This document shows, in pieces, positions 33,915-42,130 of a stretch of 64,000 nt of DNA. The notes below the pieces were generated by a model. It ran no database searches. It was given only the letters and a program-made list of their open reading frames with translations, and was not told the origin of the DNA. How positions within the stretch are numbered: position 1 is the stretch's first letter; every line of letters starts with the position of its first letter. Made by a program: the position numbers and the translations under genes. Source of the stretch: Pigmentiphaga sp. H8 (GTDB taxonomy: Bacteria > Pseudomonadota > Gammaproteobacteria > Burkholderiales > Burkholderiaceae_B); NCBI RefSeq assembly GCF_003854895.1, contig NZ_CP033966.1:5146001-5210000 (forward strand), given 5' to 3'.

Positions 33915-34736
33915 ATGAAGCCAGGACGAGTGATCCTGATGGGCGCCGGCCCCGGCGACCCCGACCTGTTGACCCGCAAGGCGGTGCGCGCCCTGCTGTC
34001 GGCCGAGGTGCTGCTGCTGGACGAACTGGTGCCGCCCGACATCGCCGAACTCGCGCCGCGGGCACGCGTGCTGCGCGTGGGCAAGCGCGGCGGCTGCCGC
34101 TCCACGCCCCAGCCCTTCATCCAGCGGCTGATGCGCCGCTACGCGCTGCAAGGCCGGACGGTGGTCCGCGTCAAGGGTGGCGAAGCCCTGATGTTCGGGC
34201 GCGCGGGCGAGGAAATCGCCTTCCTGGAAGCCGCCGGCATCGAGGTCGAACTGGTGAACGGCATCAGTTCCGGCATGGCGGCCGCCGCGGCGCTGGGCAT
34301 CTCGCTCACGCACCGGGACCACTGCCACGGCGTGAGCTTCGTCACCGCCCACACGCAGGACGGCTTGCCGCCGGACTGGCAGGCATTGGCGCGCAGCCGG
34401 ACCACGCTGGTCATCTACATGGGCATGCGGCGCATCGAGGAAGTAACGGCCAGCCTGCTGGCGCACCTGCCGCCAAGCACGCCGGCAGCGGTGGTGCAGT
34501 GGGCCTCGACGCCACGCGAGACCAGGCTGGTTACCCGGCTGGGCCGGCTCGCGGACGATGCGCGCGAAGCAGGCTTGGGCAGTCCGGCGATAATCCTCGT
34601 CGGGGATGCGATCGGGTTGGCTCGCACCGGCGATCGTCGGCGCGAGGCGGGCGTCCGGTCAATCGACGGTCCGGATCCGTCCCGCTTCGACTCGCAGGAT
34701 GCGGTCGCAGAAATCCAGCGTGCTGGGGCGATGTGA
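33915..34736 (+). CDS. cobA: Uroporphyrinogen-III C-methyltransferase
   Basis: A 273-residue SUMT that makes precorrin-2 for siroheme, the cofactor of NirB. Family markers: GRVILMGAGPGDPDLLTRKA, LRVGKRGG, RVKGGEALMFGRAGEE and VNGISSGMAAAAALGISLTHR. GAGGA precedes the start. It is the SUMT-only form; no CysG dehydrogenase/chelatase domain is fused. Its last 78 nt overlap the opposite-strand ABC gene, so the C-terminal ~26 residues are probably non-conserved. Confidence 0.94.
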   Translation: MKPGRVILMGAGPGDPDLLTRKAVRALLSAEVLLLDELVPPDIAELAPRARVLRVGKRGGCRSTPQPFIQRLMRRYALQGRTVVRVKGGEALMFGRAGEEIAFLEAAGIEVELVNGISSGMAAAAALGISLTHRDHCHGVSFVTAHTQDGLPPDWQALARSRTTLVIYMGMRRIEEVTASLLAHLPPSTPAAVVQWASTPRETRLVTRLGRLADDAREAGLGSPAIILVGDAIGLARTGDRRREAGVRSIDGPDPSRFDSQDAVAEIQRAGAM

Positions 34737-36416
34737 GACCACGATGACCGTGGTCTCGGAAGGCAGCCCGCGGATGACTCCCAGCAGTTCTGCCTCGACG
34801 GCGGCATCCAGGGCACTGGTCGGCTCGTCCAGGATCAGCACCTCCTTGCGCTGATAAAGCGCCCGCGCGATGCCCAGCCGCTGGCGCTGGCCGCCCGACA
34901 GCCGGACGCCGCCTTCGCCACAGGGCGTTTCATAAGCTCGCGGCAATTGGTCGATCATGCCGTCCAGGCACGCCCGTCGCGCCGCCCATCGCACCAAGTC
35001 CTCGTCGATGGCGGCCGGATCGACGCCGAAGGCGATGTTCTGGCGGATGCTGGCACTGGACAAGAAGATGCTTTGCGGCACATAGGCGATCTTGCGCTGC
35101 CACAGCGGCATATCCGCGGGCGCCAATGCCCGTCCGTCGACCCACAGCGCACCCGACTGCGGCGCCCGCAAGCCCGACAGCAGGTCCAGCAGCGTGCTCT
35201 TGCCGGCGCCGCTGCTTCCCACCACGCCCACGCGCTCGCCCCGGCGGATCAGCAGCGTCTGCCGCTCGATCACGGGTTCGACGCGCCCCGGATGGCAATA
35301 GCTGGCCTCGACCAGCCCGAAGCTGTCGTGCAGGCTCAGTTGCCGGTGATCCGGCAAACGATCGCCTGGCACGGCGGGCAGCGCATCCAGCACGTCCCGC
35401 AGCACGGGCGCCGCGCCGTTAAGGGTGGCCCAGCCCGAATAGATCTGGTGCAGCACCGGCAACAGCCGCTGGGTGGCCAGCACGAACACGCCCAGCACCG
35501 GGATGATCATGCCCGAGGGCATCGCCGTGCGCGTCAGCCCATACGTCAACGCGATCACCAGCAGCAGCCCGATGGTCTCGACCACGTAGCGACGGGACTG
35601 CACCAGCGTATTGTTCTCGGCCTGCGCCTTCCTGAACTCGGCCTCGTGCTGGCCGTAGGCCTGCACGTAGCTGCGCTGCTGGCCCGACAGCAGCACGTCG
35701 CGGATCGCCCCCAGGCTTTCCTGCGCCGCCTGCAGGGCGCGGCCATGGTTGACGGCGATGCGCCGGCCCGAGTCCAGCAGGCGGCGTCTGGACAGGACCG
35801 CGATGCCGCCGTAGATCAGCCCGAAGGCAAGCGCCAGCCCGCCCGCGATGGGCGCGCTGACCATCAGCAGGAAAGCGACGATGGCCAGCGCGATGATCGA
35901 GGACGTGCAGATCAGGATGCAGGGCACCACGACCTGCGATGCCACGACGGTCACCTTGTACGACAGGATGCTGAGGGTATCGCTGGAATGGCGCTCGGTA
36001 TGCGCCGGGAATGGCAGGTGCAGCGTGCGGTCCAGGCAAGCCCGCGCCAGATCTTGCCCGATACGCTGGGCCGCATGCTGCAGGCGCGCCACCAGGCATA
36101 CCCGCAGCACCCCCGTGGCCAGGGCGGCCAGCGCCAGCGTGGCCATGCCGGCGCCCAGCACCTGTGCCGGGTCCATGGAAGCCAGCGCGGGCACCCACGT
36201 GGTCAGCCGGTCCCACATGGACAGGCCGGCGGGGTCGACCAGCATGATCAGTACCGGGACGACCGAACCGATGGTCAGGATCTCAGTTGCCGAGACCAGA
36301 AGGGCAAGCGGCAACAGATTTATCAACTGACGACGATCCCGGCCAGGCATCCAATGCCACAGGCGCTGCACCAGTTGCAGCGCTGCCGGCTCCGAAAGTG
36401 ACCGATTTCGGCTCAT
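34659..36416 (-). CDS. ABC transporter, fused permease/ATPase (flippase/exporter type)
   Basis: A 585-residue type IV (MsbA/PglK-like) half transporter. Six membrane segments occupy about residues 30-330; the ATPase has Walker A VGSSGAGKST (about 397-405), signature RLSGGQRQR and Walker B VLILDEPTSALD. The N-terminal SATEILTIGSVVPVLIMLVDP resembles lipid-linked oligosaccharide flippases. It ends the seven-gene HPr-rel-A-type operon and overlaps the preceding stop (ATGA). It probably exports or flips the product made by the glycosyltransferases, kinase and nucleotidyltransferase upstream. Confidence 0.9.
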   Translation of the reverse strand: MSRNRSLSEPAALQLVQRLWHWMPGRDRRQLINLLPLALLVSATEILTIGSVVPVLIMLVDPAGLSMWDRLTTWVPALASMDPAQVLGAGMATLALAALATGVLRVCLVARLQHAAQRIGQDLARACLDRTLHLPFPAHTERHSSDTLSILSYKVTVVASQVVVPCILICTSSIIALAIVAFLLMVSAPIAGGLALAFGLIYGGIAVLSRRRLLDSGRRIAVNHGRALQAAQESLGAIRDVLLSGQQRSYVQAYGQHEAEFRKAQAENNTLVQSRRYVVETIGLLLVIALTYGLTRTAMPSGMIIPVLGVFVLATQRLLPVLHQIYSGWATLNGAAPVLRDVLDALPAVPGDRLPDHRQLSLHDSFGLVEASYCHPGRVEPVIERQTLLIRRGERVGVVGSSGAGKSTLLDLLSGLRAPQSGALWVDGRALAPADMPLWQRKIAYVPQSIFLSSASIRQNIAFGVDPAAIDEDLVRWAARRACLDGMIDQLPRAYETPCGEGGVRLSGGQRQRLGIARALYQRKEVLILDEPTSALDAAVEAELLGVIRGLPSETTVIVVSHRPSTLDFCDRILRVEAGRIRTVD

Positions 36417-37585
36417 GACTTGAGCCTGACACTGGCACGCTCGGACCAACGTGACTTCAACACTCGACGGATGCCACGCAATACCCAGCGGCCGAACTCC
36501 GGTGTACTGACAGGGGGAAAATCGATGGCCCGCACACCGGTCCAGAATGATTCGCCGTTGTAGCGAGCCAACTGCATCGGCTCTAGCAGCCGCAAGCGAA
36601 CCATCGCCTTCAGATAGTATCGCAGGGACGTTCTCGCTACCTGACCCGGAACATCCCCCGGGCCGGGCTGACGGTAGTACAGCCCGAACGAACCAGGCCG
36701 GCCGCGCCGGACTCCCGAGGCCAGTTCCTTCACGGCGTCGCGGTCGAAATTTATGGACTCGGGTGTCTGCTCCACCAGCATCCGCATCGCAACCCGGACC
36801 GCATCAGGAACCGTGAACTCATTGACAAAGGAGTGGAAGCGAGCTGGGTCGAGCACCGGACGCTGGACCAGCATGGACAGCGCATCGACCGACCAACGCG
36901 CGTCATAGTGCACAGATGGAGTCAAGAGTCCGTGTGCCAGGATGTGCGCCAGATTGTGCTCGGGACAAGGAATCGTAAAACGGCCCTTGCCATGCTCGAT
37001 GACATGCGCCTCGGCATACATGCGATCGACGCTGGATTGCCGAAGCGCCCAGTTGTGCAGATACCAGTGCACATCGAACTCGAAGCCCTCCGGACTGACC
37101 CAGGTAATGGAGCGCAACGAGGCTCCCTTCTTGAGCATGCCTTGCGCACCAAAGAACTCCAGGATCTCCTGTGGCCGGCGCTGGACACCGGTCAACAGCA
37201 GATCGATATCCGCCATCGGCCGAGCCCCCAGCCCGTGGGGGTTCGTCAGCGCCGTCGCCACGCCTTTCAAGAACACGCACTCTCCCCACCCGGCCTGCAA
37301 CAATGCCTGGCGCAGCCGCTGGGCACGATCCAGCAGCAGGTGATTGCGATACAAGGTGTGCTTGTAGGTCCCCCGCACGCGCGATTCGGCGAACGGACTC
37401 AAGCCGCCATCGGGCAGGCGCTTGGCCACCAAAGGCAGCATGCGGCGCTGCCCATCGGTCAGCGCATCCGCCTGGATGGCCTGTTCCAGCACGGCCAGGT
37501 CGCGTTCGGCTGGCCGGGCCGCGAATGACAACTCCAGAAGCGCTCGCTGGACGGTCGGATCGGCGACCCCGAACAGGGAGATCAT
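36413..37585 (-). CDS. Nucleotidyltransferase-fold protein (NTP_transf_5, PF14907-like)
   Basis: A 390-residue protein with the core VFLKGVATALTNPHG and ARPMADIDLLL, whose D126 and D128 match the metal-binding pair of the nucleotidyltransferase superfamily. Members of this uncharacterised family sit beside PqqD-like proteins, HprK-type kinases and ABC exporters in peptide-modifying clusters. Codon use looks visibly more A/T-rich than its neighbours. It overlaps both adjacent genes by ATGA. Substrate and donor nucleotide are unknown. Confidence 0.78.
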   Translation of the reverse strand: MISLFGVADPTVQRALLELSFAARPAERDLAVLEQAIQADALTDGQRRMLPLVAKRLPDGGLSPFAESRVRGTYKHTLYRNHLLLDRAQRLRQALLQAGWGECVFLKGVATALTNPHGLGARPMADIDLLLTGVQRRPQEILEFFGAQGMLKKGASLRSITWVSPEGFEFDVHWYLHNWALRQSSVDRMYAEAHVIEHGKGRFTIPCPEHNLAHILAHGLLTPSVHYDARWSVDALSMLVQRPVLDPARFHSFVNEFTVPDAVRVAMRMLVEQTPESINFDRDAVKELASGVRRGRPGSFGLYYRQPGPGDVPGQVARTSLRYYLKAMVRLRLLEPMQLARYNGESFWTGVRAIDFPPVSTPEFGRWVLRGIRRVLKSRWSERASVRLKS

Positions 37586-38259
37586 GCCAGCCCCCGCTGC
37601 CGCTGCAGATGGGCGCGCACCACCGCCAGATAGGCGGCGCCGTGCCCGGCCTTGGAAAGCGTGTGGTTCCCGCCATGTATGCGCCGGCGCAGGAACAGCG
37701 CGTCGGAGCGCGCCCAGCCGGCCTGCGTCGCCATCAGGCGCGAAGCCAGGTCGATGAATTCGCCGCTGACCAGACCGGTGTCGAAATCCCCCACCCGTTC
37801 GAGCAGTTCGCGGCGTATCGCGGTGGAGCCGCCCAGGACCGCGGCCTGGGGCGGCGGCAGCACGTAGCGCTGACGCGCCTCCGGCGGCATGTCGGGACTC
37901 AGGAAGTGTTCGACCCAACCGGACACGACCCCGACCGACGGCGCCGCCATCAAGTCCAGCACCACGGCCTGCCGGCCCGGCACCCACAGGTCGTCATCGT
38001 CCAGGAACTGGATCAGGTCGCCCCCGGCCATCGCCAGTCCTGCGTTGCGGGCGGCGGCCGCGCCACCGTTGCGCGGCAGGCGGCGGTAGCGGATGCGCGG
38101 GTCGTCCACCTGTTCCACGATGGCCCGAATGTCGTCGGGAGAGGCATCGTCGACCACGATCACTTCGTCGCCGGGCGCCAGTTCATCCAGCGCCGAGCGC
38201 AGCGCCTGGGCGATGTAGGCGGAAGCCCTGTAGGCGGGCATGATCACGCTGGTCTTCAT
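37582..38259 (-). CDS. Family 2 glycosyltransferase (third of three)
   Basis: A 225-residue GT-A fold enzyme. It has the opening SVIMPAYRASAYIAQAL, nucleotide-binding VIVVDDASPDD, and the DXD-like FLDDDDLWVPGR. It has no membrane segments, so it probably works at the cytoplasmic face. It is coupled by ATGA overlap to the glycosyltransferase before it and the nucleotidyltransferase after it. Donor sugar and acceptor are unknown. Confidence 0.88.
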   Translation of the reverse strand: MKTSVIMPAYRASAYIAQALRSALDELAPGDEVIVVDDASPDDIRAIVEQVDDPRIRYRRLPRNGGAAAARNAGLAMAGGDLIQFLDDDDLWVPGRQAVVLDLMAAPSVGVVSGWVEHFLSPDMPPEARQRYVLPPPQAAVLGGSTAIRRELLERVGDFDTGLVSGEFIDLASRLMATQAGWARSDALFLRRRIHGGNHTLSKAGHGAAYLAVVRAHLQRQRGLA

Positions 38260-38951
38260 CGGTGGCGCTCCAATTTGGCCTTGATCACGTGCAGCAGTTC
38301 GTGGCTGGCGCGCGCGGCCAGGGCGGAAGCGTTATGGGCATGCAGGCGCCGGTCCAGCACGATGTCGGGCAGCATGACCTCGGTGCCGCCGGCCTGCCGC
38401 GCGCGGGCGAACCAGTCCACGTCGTCGCTGTAGAGGTAGGCCTCGTCCAGCATCCCGATCTGCCGGAAGCGCTCCGTTCTGATCAGCAAGGCGCTGAGCA
38501 GATAGCCCGGCTGCGGGCCCTCCTTCCAATGGCCACGGCACCAGGACGGATAGTCGCTCACGCCATCCAGGAAGAACCTCTGCATGCCCAGCACATGGCT
38601 CGTGTCCGGACGTTCGGCGAACACCGCTCCCTGCAAGGCCAGCTTGTCGGCCATCCAGCGGTCGTCCTGGTCCAGGAATGCCAGGTACTCATGGCGGGCG
38701 CGGCGTATGCCTTCGTTGCGCGCCCCGGCCACGCCCAGGTTGCGTGGCAGCGCGACATATTCGACGGCGCGGTGGCGTTGCGCCAATTGGCGGCACACGG
38801 CATCGCTGCCGTCGGTGGACGCATCGTTGATCAGGCAGACCTGCAACGCGCGCGGCGGCGCCGACTGCGCCAGCACGCTGTCGACCGCTTCCTCCACGAA
38901 ACAGGCACCGTTGAACACCGGGATCACGACCGAAAGACCGGAAACGACCAT
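38256..38951 (-). CDS. Family 2 glycosyltransferase (second of three)
   Basis: A 231-residue GT2 enzyme: LSVVIPVFNGACFVEEAVDSV, INDASTDGSDAV, FLDQDDRWMADK as metal/nucleotide site, and LYSDDVDWFARARQAG as the likely catalytic acidic region. The start at 38951 shares one base with the kinase stop (TGATG). It is distinct in sequence from its two operon neighbours, so three different linkages are conceivable. Confidence 0.88.
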   Translation of the reverse strand: MVVSGLSVVIPVFNGACFVEEAVDSVLAQSAPPRALQVCLINDASTDGSDAVCRQLAQRHRAVEYVALPRNLGVAGARNEGIRRARHEYLAFLDQDDRWMADKLALQGAVFAERPDTSHVLGMQRFFLDGVSDYPSWCRGHWKEGPQPGYLLSALLIRTERFRQIGMLDEAYLYSDDVDWFARARQAGGTEVMLPDIVLDRRLHAHNASALAARASHELLHVIKAKLERHR

Positions 38952-39994
38952 CACCTCTCCAAGATTTCCAAAATGCGACGGCCGGCCCCCGACAGGCCCG
39001 CCGCCCCGCGGGCGATGGGCACGTCGACATAGGGCGCCACCTCGTAGACCCGCTTGGCCATGGCCAGCGAGCGGTCCGCCCAGTAGGGCGCCTGCTGCAC
39101 GCTGCTCAGCGCGAAATGCATGAACCCGGGCGCCGCGCGGGCCGGTGCCGCGCCCGCTTCCGGCGCCAATCGCAGCCCGGCGATGGCGGCCAGGCGAAAG
39201 TTCGGAACCAGCCTGCCGCCCTCGCCCGCGCGGTTGGCCAGCAGCACCTGCTTGCCGGTCATGGCGTCCACTTCCCAGGGTTCGCCTCCCAGGCCGGAAC
39301 CGCTTGCCAGCGGCGCGCTCGGATGCAGCTTGAGCGTGCGATACACCGTATGGACCTGGCAGGCGTCCCCGCCAGGCGCGAGCACGGCATAGTCGTCGCC
39401 CGCCGAACGCATGCCCTGCCTCAGCAGGTCCAGCGTCGTGGTGGACTTGCCCGAGCCGCCCGGCCCCGCCAGCAGCACGCCCCGCCCCCGGGCATCCGCC
39501 ACGCTGCCGCCATGCGCCAGCCACGCACCCGCCTGCAAGGCCAGAAGATGGACGAAACACTTGAGCGGCGAATAGCGTTCCCAGGGCGGCAGCCGCGCGC
39601 AATCCGGGGCATGGAACACGCCCAGGCCGCGCGAGGCGTCGAAAGCCGTGATCAATCCCCGCTCGGGATCCGGCAACAGCAACTGCTGCGTCGCCCCCTG
39701 CCTGGCCGCTTCGAAACAGGCACGGGTCTCGGCGCCCGACAGGCGCAGCCTGGGCAGGGTGCGCTCATGGCGTCCGTCCAGGCACCAGACCTGGAAGACA
39801 CCGGGCTCGGGGCGATCCAGCTTCGTTGCCGCGTAGAACGCGCGGACGATGTCGGCAAAGCCCGACCGGGCATCCGCGATCACGTCGAAACGAACCGGAC
39901 CGGCACGCACGGCATGGACTACCCAGTCCCCCTGCGCCCGGCCGAACGGCGTCAGCCGGTCAGCCAGTTCATCGAACCATTGCCGGTACGCCAT
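38951..39994 (-). CDS. HprK-related kinase (HPr-rel-A type)
   Basis: A 347-residue protein related to the C-terminal kinase domain of HPr kinase/phosphorylase. The P-loop GPGGSGKST is at residues 177-185, followed by SAGDDYAVLAPGG (Walker B-like aspartates). It lacks the true HprK N-terminal domain and is not near any PTS gene, so HPr is an unlikely substrate. Related kinases in lasso-peptide clusters phosphorylate the peptide. The PqqD-like gene lies 4 nt upstream. Confidence 0.82.
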   Translation of the reverse strand: MAYRQWFDELADRLTPFGRAQGDWVVHAVRAGPVRFDVIADARSGFADIVRAFYAATKLDRPEPGVFQVWCLDGRHERTLPRLRLSGAETRACFEAARQGATQQLLLPDPERGLITAFDASRGLGVFHAPDCARLPPWERYSPLKCFVHLLALQAGAWLAHGGSVADARGRGVLLAGPGGSGKSTTTLDLLRQGMRSAGDDYAVLAPGGDACQVHTVYRTLKLHPSAPLASGSGLGGEPWEVDAMTGKQVLLANRAGEGGRLVPNFRLAAIAGLRLAPEAGAAPARAAPGFMHFALSSVQQAPYWADRSLAMAKRVYEVAPYVDVPIARGAAGLSGAGRRILEILER

Positions 39995-39998
39995 GACC

Positions 39999-40409
39999 TC
40001 AGGCGGGTTTTTGCGGCCAGCCCGCCACCACGTCGGTCTCGTGGATCGGGTCCAGCCCCAGGATTTCCTGCATGTCGGCGTAGACCGCCATGGTCAGTTC
40101 GGCGGGATCGGCGATCTGGATGGCGGGCACGGCGACATCGGCCGGACTCGGCGCCGCGACCAGTATCTGTTCGTCCAGCGCCTGCCGCACCAGCTTGCCC
40201 AACGCGTCGCGCGCGGCGTCGCTCCAGCCGTTGGCGCTGGCCAGCTGCTCCGGCGTGACGCCGTTCATCAGGGCCTGCCAGACCTCGACCGCCGTACCCT
40301 GGAGGTTGTAGTAATTGCCGACGTCCAGGTTGATCACGATGGTTTCATTGCCGACCACCTCGGCGATGCACGGCGGCGACTGTAGCGTGTACGAGCTGGA
40401 GAAATCCAT
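39999..40409 (-). CDS. PqqD-like peptide-binding protein (HPr-rel-A type)
   Basis: A 136-residue protein with a PqqD/RRE-like domain (about 14-85: VINLDVGNYYNLQGTAVEVWQ), the fold that holds leader peptides for modifying enzymes. A linker and a tail follow (residues 111-136, containing DMQEILGLDPIHETD and GWP) that are not part of classical PqqD. The ATG at 40409 is used; a TTG at 40442 overlapping the preceding stop is possible. It lies 30 bp after one glycosyltransferase gene and 4 bp before the kinase gene. Confidence 0.82.
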   Translation of the reverse strand: MDFSSSYTLQSPPCIAEVVGNETIVINLDVGNYYNLQGTAVEVWQALMNGVTPEQLASANGWSDAARDALGKLVRQALDEQILVAAPSPADVAVPAIQIADPAELTMAVYADMQEILGLDPIHETDVVAGWPQKPA

Positions 40410-40438
40410 GATGCTGCGCTTTCCAAATACGTGAAGGA

Positions 40439-41146
40439 TCAAACTGCCCGGGATCCCGCCGCGCGCCGCCTCTGGATCGAGGCATGCAGTACCTGGAACA
40501 GGCCCAGGTTGCGCGTCGGAACGCCACGGGTCATATTCGTTTCGTGGACCCGGTACAGCAGGCCAATTTCCGGCACCCGGCGGATATCGCAGCCGGCGTC
40601 CATCAGGCGCAGGAAGAAATCCTGGTCCTCGCTGAAACGCAGGGCCGGATCGAACCGGCCGTGCCGCGCGAAGACCTCCCGCCGAAAGGTACTGGCGCCC
40701 AGGTGATGCAAATGGCCGGCTTGCTGGCCGTCGGGAAACCGGAAGCGCGACGCTTGCGCCGCATCCTCGATCAGGTATTGCGTCCTGCCCATGATCACGG
40801 CGGCATCATGCCGTTCCAGTTCCTGGCAATGCGCATCGAGACGGCCCGCGGGCCATTGGTCGTCATGATCGAGGAACGCGACGAAGCGTCCCGCCGCCAC
40901 CTCCAGCCCCAGATTGCGGGCAGCGGCCGGCCCGACGCCGTCCGACCTCAGGCACAGGCAGGCGTGGTCCTGCAAGAAGGCATCCAGGATCCCGGCCGTG
41001 CCATCCGTCGAGCCGTCGTCGATGACGATCAGTTCGTCGACGGCCGACGCATTGCCGACGATGCTGGCCAGGGCCTGCGCCAGAAAGCGTTGCCCGTTCC
41101 TGACCGGCACGATGATCGATGCGCGCACGCTTGCCGGAACGGTCAT
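40439..41146 (-). CDS. Family 2 glycosyltransferase (first of three)
   Basis: A 235-residue GT2 enzyme: ASIIVPVRNGQRFLAQALASI, VIDDGSTDGTAG, FLDHDDQWPAGRLD and FSEDQDFFLRLMDAG. It is the first gene of the seven-gene leftward operon, and AGGAG precedes its start. The 163 bp upstream (41147-41309) contain no obvious small precursor-peptide gene. Confidence 0.88.
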   Translation of the reverse strand: MTVPASVRASIIVPVRNGQRFLAQALASIVGNASAVDELIVIDDGSTDGTAGILDAFLQDHACLCLRSDGVGPAAARNLGLEVAAGRFVAFLDHDDQWPAGRLDAHCQELERHDAAVIMGRTQYLIEDAAQASRFRFPDGQQAGHLHHLGASTFRREVFARHGRFDPALRFSEDQDFFLRLMDAGCDIRRVPEIGLLYRVHETNMTRGVPTRNLGLFQVLHASIQRRRAAGSRAV

Positions 41147-41309
41147 CGCCGGCTCCTGGCTCGCGGCGCAGTCTGCTTGAAAACCACCCGGTTCCCCCCG
41201 GTAGCGTGCCGCGCTGCTCCCCCCTGGCGCTAGGCGGCACAGGGCTCGAATCCTAGCATACCGTCATCCCGCCATAAGCCGATAAAAGGCATCGACTTTC
41301 ATAACCGCC

Positions 41310-42089
41310 TCAGCGGCGGCGCCCCTGCATCCAGCCCAGCGTGTCCTCGGTCCGCCCCGAAGGCACGTACTCGGCGCCGACGAAGCCGTCATAAGGCAGT
41401 TCATCCAGCGCGGCGAACACGTTCGCGAAATGGATCTCGCCCGTGCCCGGTTCATGGCGCCCCGGCGTGTCGGCGAACTGGATGTGGCCGATGCGCGCGC
41501 AGTGGGTGCGCAGGCTGCGGATCAGGTCGCCCTCCATGATCTGCATGTGATAGAGGTCGTACTGGATGCGCAGGTTGGGATGCCCCGCGCGGTCGATGAC
41601 CTCGAGCGCGGCCCGCGTGGTGTCGATCAGGTAGCGGGGGCGGTCCACGGTGTTGACCGCTTCGGTCACCACGCCTATGCCCAGGTCGCCCAGGACCTGC
41701 GCGGCATGGGCCAGGTTGCCGGCCAGCGTGTCCAGGCAGCGCTCGCGTTCGTGCTCGGGCCCGGGGCAGCCGGCCAGCACGTTGATGTGGCGGGGCCGCA
41801 GCACCTGCGCCACCTGTGCGGCCTGCGCCACCGCCTCGCGGAAGGCGGCCTGCCTTCCCGGCACCCCCGCCAGGCCCTGTCCGCCCGACATCAGGTCGCC
41901 CGCGGGCACGTTGCACAGCGCCAGGTCGACCCCCGCGGCCTGGAGCGCGTCGCGCCACTGTCCGGCCTCGTGGCCATAGGGAAACTGGACCTCGACGGCA
42001 TCGAAGCCGGCCCGGCGGGCGGCGGCCGGCCGTTCGAGTTCGGGCACCTCGAGGAACAGCATGGACAGGTTGGCCGAGAATCGGATCAT
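41310..42089 (-). CDS. Hydroxypyruvate isomerase-family TIM-barrel protein
   Basis: A 259-residue member of the xylose-isomerase-like/Hyi group: FSANLSMLFLEVPELERP at the start, EAVNTVDRPRYLIDTT, IQYDLYHMQIMEGDL and GHIQFADTPGRHEPGTGEI, giving the metal ligands E, D, H, E. Such enzymes interconvert hydroxypyruvate and tartronate semialdehyde or isomerise related oxo-acids (OtnI). It is the last gene of the ten-gene operon that starts at 50724. The role fits processing of a small hydroxy-oxo acid released late in the pathway. Confidence 0.85.
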   Translation of the reverse strand: MIRFSANLSMLFLEVPELERPAAARRAGFDAVEVQFPYGHEAGQWRDALQAAGVDLALCNVPAGDLMSGGQGLAGVPGRQAAFREAVAQAAQVAQVLRPRHINVLAGCPGPEHERERCLDTLAGNLAHAAQVLGDLGIGVVTEAVNTVDRPRYLIDTTRAALEVIDRAGHPNLRIQYDLYHMQIMEGDLIRSLRTHCARIGHIQFADTPGRHEPGTGEIHFANVFAALDELPYDGFVGAEYVPSGRTEDTLGWMQGRRR

Positions 42090-42130
42090 GGCGGGATCAG
42101 GTCAGGTTCGATACAAGGGCGGGCACGGTT

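Noticed and set aside
34659..41146. Reading the PqqD/HprK/nucleotidyltransferase operon as a lasso-peptide cluster
   Set aside because: No asparagine-synthase-like cyclase, no transglutaminase-like protease and no precursor peptide gene can be found; three glycosyltransferases are also atypical.
41147..41309. Searched for a short precursor peptide ahead of the HPr-rel-A operon
   Set aside because: Only a weak -10-like TATGCT and a GC-rich inverted segment are seen; no short frame has both a ribosome site and peptide-like composition.
41310..41340. Hairpin CCGCC-GCTGA-GGCGG near the end of the hydroxypyruvate isomerase-like gene as terminator
   Set aside because: It overlaps the stop codon and has no T-run; too short to call.
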